Shown in pieces: positions 1 through 5,816 of a DNA stretch of 13,248 nt (its first letter is position 1; each line of letters starts with the position of its first letter). The translations under genes were made by a program, and so were the position numbers. The notes under the pieces were generated by a model that saw only the letters and a list, made by a program, of their open reading frames with translations, did no database searches and had not been told where the DNA came from. The stretch spans positions 1-13,248 of the forward strand of contig JASJBO010000116.1 of assembly GCA_030066475.1 (NCBI GenBank), given 5' to 3'. The DNA comes from Myxococcota bacterium. Its GTDB lineage: Bacteria > Myxococcota_A > UBA9160 > PR03.

Positions 1-329
1 GCGGCGCGGATCTCCCCGGCGCCGGCGTCGTGGAGCGAGAGCGTCTCGACCATCACGAGCTGGCTGCCGTGCAGCGCCAGCGCGCCGTGAGGCAGGCTCA
101 TGTTGATCCGAAGCGCCGCCTCGAGGCGCGCCGCGTCGAGCCGGTCGGCGTTGCCGATGATGGTCCACAGCCGCACGAACTCCTCGCCGTCCTGGTCGGC
201 GAACTCGAGCGAGACGAGCTGGTGTCGATCGGCCTCGGTGGGGATGCGCACGCCGCTCGGCAGCAGCTCCCAGCCCTGCTCCTCGCATACGCGCCGGCAC
301 AGGCCGCCGAAGGTCTCCGAGGAGGGCAC
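1..329 (-). CDS. Small CesT/YbjN-like protein, partial (C-terminus beyond the left edge)
   Basis: I translated this frame by hand: it opens with GTG at 329-327 and stays open to the window edge, giving about 109 residues. The protein is acidic and soluble-looking, with no signal peptide or membrane segment. It has an alternating strand/helix pattern: a strand around LVSLEF, then EFVRLWTIIGNADRLD, a helix, and NMSLPHGALALHG followed by a strand with LVMVETL. That pattern recalls the type III secretion chaperone (CesT) / YbjN fold, small proteins that bind partner proteins rather than catalyse reactions. The start lies 13 bases after the stop of the upstream oxidoreductase gene, so it is probably the last known member of that operon. 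The only ribosome-binding signal is a weak GGGCGGG. The open frame is well supported; the family call is a fold impression and the partner is unknown. Confidence 0.55.
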   Translation of the reverse strand, partial: MPSSETFGGLCRRVCEEQGWELLPSGVRIPTEADRHQLVSLEFADQDGEEFVRLWTIIGNADRLDAARLEAALRINMSLPHGALALHGSQLVMVETLSLHDAGAGEIRA

Positions 330-342
330 GCCCGCCCGTCCG

Positions 343-1734
343 CTACTCGAGGTCCGGCGGGGTCACGCGCTCGATCCAGGCGCGGTAGTCGCCGTCGAAG
401 CCCACCGCGCGCTGCCGCTCGCGCACGCGTTCGAGCAGCGCCTCGCGCTCCGGCTCGCCGTGCGGCGGCTGCCCGTGCAGGTGCGCCACCACCCGCTGCA
501 GGTCGATGCTGGCGCGCACGCCCTCGAGCAGCGCCTCCTCGCCGGCGTGCGCCTCGTCGCCCACGCCCAGGAAGGCCTCGATCACCTCCTCGGCCACGTG
601 CGCGGCGTGCTTGCGCGAGGCCACCACGTTGCCCTTGCCCGTCACCACGTTGCCGGCCGAGAAGACGCTCGGGTGGTCGGGCAACAGGCCCAGGTCCCAG
701 TCGGCGAAGTCGTACAGCTCGCCCCGCATCGGGATGCCCGGGATCGGCTCGGGAATGCTCCCGATCGAGCTGATCACGTAGCGGCCGCGTCGCTCGTAGG
801 TCTCGTCGGTCGGGACGACGCGGCCGTCCTCGATCCGAGTGCGCCGGAAGCGCAGGCCCACCAGGCGCCCGTCCTCCACCAGCAGTCCATCGGGCGCCGA
901 CAGCGGCTCGAAGCGGAAGCGGTACTTCTCCATCGCCTTCTCGAGCAGCTTGCGGCGCGCGCCCCTGACCTTCTCGGTGCGCGCCGCGTCGGCGCCCTCG
1001 GGAATCTCGACCAGCGGCATGTCCTCGACGCGGCGCCGGTAGAAGAGCGTGCAGCCCACCAGCCCCAGGTCCTCGAAGGCCAGGCCGTGGCGCGCCAGCA
1101 CCTTGGGGATGCCCTTCACCTCGAGCTCCAGCATCGGCTCCTCGATGCCGCGCTCGGCGAGCGCGGCGCGCACCGTCTCGAGCATCAGCGCCTTGGCGAC
1201 GTCGATCGAGGCGAGGCCGCCGCCCACCACCATCACGTCGTCCTCGGGCACGAAGCGGGGTCCGTCGTAGCCCTTCTCGGGCGAGTGGTTGAACCAGATC
1301 ACGAACGTGTTCTGGTAGACCAGGCCCCGGCCGACGTAGTCGTCGACGCCCTCCACCGGCAGCGGGCGGTCGCGCCAGGCGCCGTTGGCCAGCACCACGG
1401 CGTGGAAGCCCCACTCGCGGGTCAGCGCCTCGAACGCCACGTCGCTGCCGACCTTGGTGAGCGGCACGTAGAGCACCTCGGGCCGCTCGAGCTTGGCCGA
1501 GATCGTCTCGTACTCCTTGCGCCGTAGCGCCAGGTGCCAGCGCGGCAGCCCGTCCTCGATCTTGCCGTAGGGGCGCGGGTTCTGCTCGAACACCACGACC
1601 AGCGCGCCGCGGTCGGCCAGGTGGGCCGCCACCTCCGCGCCCGCCGTGGCGCCACCCACGACCGCGACCGCGCGGCCCGCGAGGGATTGATCGTCCATCG
1701 CCCGATGATCGCATCCCGCGCCACCCGACTTCAA
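343..1734 (-). CDS. FAD/NAD(P)-dependent oxidoreductase, adrenodoxin reductase / GltD-like
   Basis: A probable flavoprotein that moves electrons between NAD(P)H and a partner such as a ferredoxin. Residues 22-32 form the FAD Rossmann turn (VAVVGGATAG, with Ala at the second glycine of GxGxxG). FEQNPRPYGKIEDGLPRWH at 49-67 matches the segment after the second strand in ferredoxin-NADP reductases of this class. A second dinucleotide fold sits at 168-180 (VMVVGGGLASIDV), and the C-terminal FAD contact is FSAGNVVTGKGNVV at 358-371. There is no cysteine cluster and no CxxC redox disulfide, so it is neither an iron-sulfur fusion nor a thioredoxin-reductase type. At about 463 residues it is normal for the family. 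The chosen start is TTG at 1734-1732, which has GGGAGGA five bases upstream; an ATG at 1698-1696 is closer to the conserved domain but lacks a good ribosome site. It lies 30 bases after the DUF456 gene. The true electron partner is unknown. Confidence 0.87.
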   Translation of the reverse strand: MKSGGAGCDHRAMDDQSLAGRAVAVVGGATAGAEVAAHLADRGALVVVFEQNPRPYGKIEDGLPRWHLALRRKEYETISAKLERPEVLYVPLTKVGSDVAFEALTREWGFHAVVLANGAWRDRPLPVEGVDDYVGRGLVYQNTFVIWFNHSPEKGYDGPRFVPEDDVMVVGGGLASIDVAKALMLETVRAALAERGIEEPMLELEVKGIPKVLARHGLAFEDLGLVGCTLFYRRRVEDMPLVEIPEGADAARTEKVRGARRKLLEKAMEKYRFRFEPLSAPDGLLVEDGRLVGLRFRRTRIEDGRVVPTDETYERRGRYVISSIGSIPEPIPGIPMRGELYDFADWDLGLLPDHPSVFSAGNVVTGKGNVVASRKHAAHVAEEVIEAFLGVGDEAHAGEEALLEGVRASIDLQRVVAHLHGQPPHGEPEREALLERVRERQRAVGFDGDYRAWIERVTPPDLE

Positions 1735-1739
1735 CCGAG

Positions 1740-1746
1740 TCCTCCC
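1740..1746 (-). promoter_or_regulatory. Ribosome binding site favouring the TTG start of the oxidoreductase
   Basis: On the minus strand the sequence reads GGGAGGA, then five bases, then TTG at 1734. Other genes in the window also use GGAGG-type sites, so this favours the TTG start over the ATG 36 bases further in. Confidence 0.5.
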
Positions 1747-1764
1747 GGGTCGACCGAATCGTCG

Positions 1765-2313
1765 TCAGGGGAGAAAGGCGGCGCGCGCCAGCAGGATCCA
1801 GATCACGGTGGCCAGCATGGTCTTGCCCAGGGTGCCGGCGAGCCGGCCCACGGTGGCCGCGGCCGCGGCCCGCGCCGTCTCGGTGTGGGCCTTCTTCGCC
1901 TCCCCGGTGGTCTCGGCCACGAAGGCGCCCACGAAGGTGCCGACCAGCGCCCCCACGAGCGTGCCGATCAGCGGGATCGGAATCACCGGGGTGAACACGA
2001 TGGCGCCGACGATGCCGCCCACGATGGCGCCGACCATGCCGCGCCGCGTGCCCCCGCCCAGCTTGGTGCCGGCGGCCCCGGCGCCCGCCTCGAGCACCTC
2101 GCCCACCACGCCCAGGCCCGCGCACAGGGCCAGCAGCGGCCAGCCGAACGTGATCGGGTCGCTGGCCGAGAGCGGCACGGAGTCGAACAGCTCGACCAGT
2201 GCGGCGAAGCCGAGCAGCATCCAGGTGCCGGGCAGGCCGACCGGGATCACCAGCACGCACAGGAGCCCGAGCAGCGAGAAGAGCCCGGCGACCAGGTAGG
2301 CCTGCCACTCCAT
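1765..2313 (-). CDS. DUF456 family small integral membrane protein
   Basis: A hydrophobic protein of 182 residues, which I assign to the DUF456 family. Near the N-terminus (about 5-42) are two hydrophobic helices bracketing VIPVGLPGTWMLL, the family's Gly-Leu-Pro-Gly signature. The middle has GTKLGGGTRRGMVGAIVGG followed by glycine-zipper helices (GAIVGGIVGAI and GTLVGALVGTFVGAFVAE), typical of small residues packing helices in a membrane. An Ala-rich amphipathic stretch and a last hydrophobic helix finish the protein. I chose ATG at 2313-2311 because GGAGGGG lies five bases upstream; the frame extends 18 codons further up with no domain content. It is the first gene of the leftward operon with the FAD oxidoreductase. 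The family has no settled biochemical role, so I give none. Confidence 0.88.
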   Translation of the reverse strand: MEWQAYLVAGLFSLLGLLCVLVIPVGLPGTWMLLGFAALVELFDSVPLSASDPITFGWPLLALCAGLGVVGEVLEAGAGAAGTKLGGGTRRGMVGAIVGGIVGAIVFTPVIPIPLIGTLVGALVGTFVGAFVAETTGEAKKAHTETARAAAAATVGRLAGTLGKTMLATVIWILLARAAFLP

Positions 2314-2383
2314 CGGTCCCCTCCGCGGCGCGAGCCCGTGCAGGCTAGCACCCGGGCGCGGGCGCATCGCGCCGCGCCGCCGG

Positions 2384-2399
2384 TGGCATGGAAGTTGCT
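2384..2399 (+). promoter_or_regulatory. Sigma-54 (RpoN) -24/-12 promoter of the repeat-protein gene
   Basis: The sequence TGGCATGGAAGTTGCT matches the RpoN consensus TGGCAY-N5-TTGCW at every fixed position. GG is at 2385-2386 and GC at 2397-2398, the required spacing. The predicted transcription start is near 2410, giving a leader of about 50 bases that contains the GAGGAG ribosome site before ATG 2460. Upstream, within -75 to -35, are two inverted repeats that could hold an enhancer-binding activator: GTGC-N6-GCAC at 2338-2351 and GGCGC-ATC-GCGCC at 2361-2373. The second may be chance in such GC-rich DNA. RpoN promoters need an AAA+ activator, and none is encoded in this window. Confidence 0.72.
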
Positions 2400-2459
2400 C
2401 TCTTCTCGTGCCTGCGCGGAAGAAGCGCCGCCCTCCGGGCGCGGCGCGAGGAGACTCCG

Positions 2460-5400
2460 ATGAGACGGCTTCTCGAGCTCCGGTTCCTGCTGGCTCTGGG
2501 GTCGATCGTCCTAGCGGGTGTGGCGGCGACTCCCACCGGCGCGGCCCGGGCGGCCGTCGGCGATCTGGTCGCCACGGCGGCGCTGCCGGTTCCCGGGGGA
2601 GACGTCGGGATCGCCTTCGACGGCACGCGCCTCTACTACAACGACGCGCCCGGGACCAACCTGCTGGTGAGCTTCGAGCCCGGCAACCCCTTCGGCACGC
2701 GCATGGCGGTCGTCGTCACCGTGGGGGGCGACATCCCGATCGACCTCGACGCGATGGCCTACGACGCGACCCGCGACCTGCTGTGGGCGGTGCGCTACCA
2801 GACCGAGGAGATCTACCGGGTCGACAAGGCCTCGGGGCTCGCGACCTTCGCGTTCGATCTGAGCGGTCTGTGCGCGCGCTGCACTGGCAGCTTCAAGGAC
2901 GGACTGGCCTTCGACGCGGGCGATCCGCGCGACCCGGCCGACGACACGCTCTGGTGGAGCTACGACCTCGACTGGGAGGTGTACCAGGTCGATCTGGCCG
3001 GCAAGGTCCTCGACGTCTTCGACGTCCGCGGACCCGACGCCGTGGCTGGCACCAGCGACGACATCCACCCCTCGCTCAGCGAGTGCGGCAACAGCGGCAT
3101 CGCGGTCGGTGGCCGCAACCTCTACCTCGGCACCGACGGCTGCGACACGATCGTGCGGGTGGACGTCGCGACGAAGCAGTTCGTCGACGTGCTCGCCCGG
3201 CCGCAGAGCCGGCCCGAAGACCTCGAGTGCGATCCGGTCAGCTTCGCGCCCCGCGAGGTGATGTGGGTGCGGCAGTTCGAGGACAGCGCGCGGGTGGCCG
3301 CCTACGAGATCGAGCCGGCTACCTGCGGACTGGGCGGCGGCGAGGTCGAGGTGGACCACTTCCCGCGCTCGCGGGCGCTGGTGGCGGTGCGCACCCCGCT
3401 CGGGCTCGAGTCGCTGGTCCTGACCGGTCCCACCACGGTGCTGGTCGACATCAACGACGTGCGCGACAGCGACCGCGACGGCCGCGAGCAGGTCCAGACC
3501 GAGATGACCGAGCTCGAGCTGCGCGGCGTCGGCACGCTGGTCGGTCCCGTCGTGCTGCGGCTGCGCGACCCCGCCCAGGCGCCCTTCATGCGCTCGACGG
3601 GCGAGATCGAGGAGACCGAGAACACGCAAGAGGGTCGCCTGGATCTGCCGCCGTTCGCGCCCGAGGGCAGCGCCGACAGCTTCTTCGACGTGTTCTTCGA
3701 GGTCGAGGTGGGAGGTCAGGTCTTCCACACCGAGCAGGCGACGCGGATGGAGTCGGTGATCCACCACAAGCCGCCGGGACCGGGGACCGCCTACCGGAAG
3801 GTCGAAGGCGAGATCCCCCTGTTCGACGAGAACGGGCGACCCGCGGACGTGACGCTCGTCGCCGCGAGCCACGTCCCCCGCCCGATCGAGGTGGACTTCT
3901 TCCCGGACACGCGCGCCTCCATCGAGCTCGTCAGCCCGAGCGGGGCCTCCGAGCTGGTCGAGCTGCGCGGCCCCACCACGGTCGAGGTCGATCTCGCGGC
4001 GCTCGGCGACCCCGACCGCGACGAGCGGGAGCAGGTGCCCACCGAGATCGTCGCGATGGAGCTGAGCGGCGAGAGCCGCTTCGGCCCGATCGTGATGCGC
4101 CAGTCGACCCGGATCCCGTCGCGCGGCGAGATCGAGGAGACCGTCAACACCCAGGAGGGCCGGCTCGACCTGCCGCCGTTCGCGCCCGAGGGCACGGCGG
4201 ACAGCTTCTTCGACGTGTTCTTCGAGATCGAGGTGCAGGCCCTCGGCGGCCTGCGGCTCCACAACCGCGAGCCGAAGCAGCTGTCGACGCTCATCACCCA
4301 CAAGCCACCCGCCGACGGCGAGGCGTACGAGACGGTCAACCCGATCGAGCTGTTCGACGAGAACGGAAATCCGAGCGGCTTCGTGATCGGGGCAGGTCGG
4401 CACATGCCGGACCCGATCGAGGTGGACCACTTCGACGACACCCACGCCGTGCTCGAGGTCACCACGCCGGACGGCACCACGGACGTGGTGACGGTCCGCG
4501 GCCCCACCACGGTCGAGGTCGACCTGTGGAGCCTGGGCGATCCCGACGGCAACGGCCGCGAGCAGGTGCCCACCGAGATCGTCGCCATGGAGCTGCGCGG
4601 CGAGAGCGACGCCTTCGGCTCCGTCGTGATGCGGCAGTCCGCGCAGATTCCGTCGCGCGGCGAGATCGAGGAGACCGTCAACACGCAGAGCGGCCGGCTC
4701 GACCTGCCGCCGTTCGCGCCCGAGGGCAGCGCCGACAGCTTCTTCGACGTGTTCTTCGACCTCGAGATCCTGGGCGGCCTGGTGCTCCACAACGAGGACC
4801 CCAAGGTGCTGCGCACGCGGATCACGCACAAGCCGCCCGCCGGCGGGGAGGCCTACGAGACGATCGAGAAGATCGAGCTGTTCTTCGAGAACGGCGAGCC
4901 GAGCGGGATCGTGATCGGCGCCGGTCGCCACATGCCGGACCCGATCGAGGTGGACGAGTTCCCCACGACGCTGGGCGTGGCCGAGGTGATCTGCCCCAAC
5001 TTCGAGGAGGTCGTGGCGCTGAGCGGTCCGACCACGGTGCACGTCGATCTCGGCGCCATCGGGGACCCCGACGGCAACACCCGCGAGCAGGTGCCGACCG
5101 AGATCGTCGCGCTCCAGCTCACGGGGGTGGGCCCGACGATCGGCGCGGTCACCATGCGACAGTCCCCGACGCGCCCTTCGCTCGGCGAGATCGAGGAGAC
5201 CACCAACACGCAGACCGGTCGGCTCGATCTGCCGCCATTTGCGCCCAGCGGCACGGCGGACAGCTTCTTCGACGTGTTCTTCGAGATCGAGATCCTGGGC
5301 GGCCTGGTGCTGCACAACGAGACACCGAAGCGGCTGCGCACGCGCATCAGCCACAAGCCGCCGCTCGAGGGCGACGTCTACGAGGACCTGGCCGAGATCG

Positions 5401-5783
5401 CGCTGTTCGACGAGAACGGCAACGCCACCGGGTGCGTGCTCGGCGCCAGCCGCCACGCGCCGGCCTGCCCGGACGACCGCGACACCGACCAGGACGAGGT
5501 GCCCGACGCCTGCGACAACTGCACGCTGGTGCCCAACACCGACCAGCGCGACACCAACGGCGACGGCTACGGCAACATCTGCGACCCGGACCTGAACGAC
5601 GACGGGCTGGTCGGCATTCCCGACTTCAACATGCTGCGCTCCGTGTTCGGCCAGGTGGTGGGAGATCCCCTCTTCGATCCCGATGCCGACTTCAACGGCG
5701 ACGGCGGGGTCGGGATCCCGGACTTCAACGTCCTGCGCAGCTTCTTCGGACTGCCGCCGGGACCGTCCGGCCTGGCGCCGTAG
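2460..5783 (+). CDS. Secreted four-repeat protein with TSP3-like and dockerin-like C-terminus
   Basis: An exported protein of 1107 residues. Residues 1-31 are a Sec signal peptide: basic MRRLLELR, a hydrophobic core, and an Ala-x-Ala-like end before AVGD. Residues 32-295 look like a beta-propeller or NHL-type head, with repeated strand motifs such as GIAFDGTRLYYND and LWAVRYQTEEIYRVD. Residues 296 to about 1003 are four tandem repeats of about 176 residues, each containing GPTTVxVD, REQVpTEIV, GEIEETxNTQ, RLDLPPFAP, ADSFFDVFF, HKPP and FDENG. Residues 1008-1042 resemble a thrombospondin type-3 calcium repeat (DACDNC and DTNGDGYGNICD). Two perfect dockerin-type EF loops follow (DLNDDGLVGIPD at 1044-1055, DFNGDGGVGIPD at 1077-1088). 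I see no PEP-CTERM, LPXTG or other anchor. The start ATG follows GAGGAG; an in-frame upstream ATG at 2388 lies inside the sigma-54 promoter and is rejected. A structural or adhesive surface role is inference. Confidence 0.85.
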   Translation: MRRLLELRFLLALGSIVLAGVAATPTGAARAAVGDLVATAALPVPGGDVGIAFDGTRLYYNDAPGTNLLVSFEPGNPFGTRMAVVVTVGGDIPIDLDAMAYDATRDLLWAVRYQTEEIYRVDKASGLATFAFDLSGLCARCTGSFKDGLAFDAGDPRDPADDTLWWSYDLDWEVYQVDLAGKVLDVFDVRGPDAVAGTSDDIHPSLSECGNSGIAVGGRNLYLGTDGCDTIVRVDVATKQFVDVLARPQSRPEDLECDPVSFAPREVMWVRQFEDSARVAAYEIEPATCGLGGGEVEVDHFPRSRALVAVRTPLGLESLVLTGPTTVLVDINDVRDSDRDGREQVQTEMTELELRGVGTLVGPVVLRLRDPAQAPFMRSTGEIEETENTQEGRLDLPPFAPEGSADSFFDVFFEVEVGGQVFHTEQATRMESVIHHKPPGPGTAYRKVEGEIPLFDENGRPADVTLVAASHVPRPIEVDFFPDTRASIELVSPSGASELVELRGPTTVEVDLAALGDPDRDEREQVPTEIVAMELSGESRFGPIVMRQSTRIPSRGEIEETVNTQEGRLDLPPFAPEGTADSFFDVFFEIEVQALGGLRLHNREPKQLSTLITHKPPADGEAYETVNPIELFDENGNPSGFVIGAGRHMPDPIEVDHFDDTHAVLEVTTPDGTTDVVTVRGPTTVEVDLWSLGDPDGNGREQVPTEIVAMELRGESDAFGSVVMRQSAQIPSRGEIEETVNTQSGRLDLPPFAPEGSADSFFDVFFDLEILGGLVLHNEDPKVLRTRITHKPPAGGEAYETIEKIELFFENGEPSGIVIGAGRHMPDPIEVDEFPTTLGVAEVICPNFEEVVALSGPTTVHVDLGAIGDPDGNTREQVPTEIVALQLTGVGPTIGAVTMRQSPTRPSLGEIEETTNTQTGRLDLPPFAPSGTADSFFDVFFEIEILGGLVLHNETPKRLRTRISHKPPLEGDVYEDLAEIALFDENGNATGCVLGASRHAPACPDDRDTDQDEVPDACDNCTLVPNTDQRDTNGDGYGNICDPDLNDDGLVGIPDFNMLRSVFGQVVGDPLFDPDADFNGDGGVGIPDFNVLRSFFGLPPGPSGLAP
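3345..5471 (+). repeat. Four in-frame direct repeats of about 530 bp inside the secreted protein gene
   Basis: Units begin at about 3345, 3885, 4416 and 4944 and run 540, 531, 528 and about 528 bases. The most conserved part is a core of about 100 bases in each unit, starting at GAGATCGAGGAGACC and ending at TTCTTCGACGTGTTCTTC. In that core most differences are single bases, and the last 18 bases are identical in all four copies. Flanking parts of each unit are much more diverged, so the array is older than a fresh duplication but its core is strongly held. Confidence 0.9.
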
Positions 5784-5816
5784 GGCGATCTACACTCCCG
5801 CGCGGAGGAGGTCCGC

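Noticed and set aside
98..2308. Minus-strand frame of 736 codons overlapping the DUF456 and oxidoreductase genes
   Set aside because: It is a shifted frame of the real genes with Arg/Gly/Ala-rich translation and no motifs.
2388..2459. Upstream ATG extending the repeat protein by 24 residues
   Set aside because: This ATG lies within the sigma-54 element and would put the extension ahead of a clear signal peptide; ATG 2460 has a good ribosome site.
2511..5456. Minus-strand frame of 981 codons opposite the repeat protein
   Set aside because: It looks repetitive only because it mirrors the plus-strand repeats; no signal, motif or ribosome site supports it.
5791..5796. TACACT as a -10 box for the fusion gene
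   Set aside because: There is no recognisable -35 box at the correct spacing; a six-base match alone is not enough.
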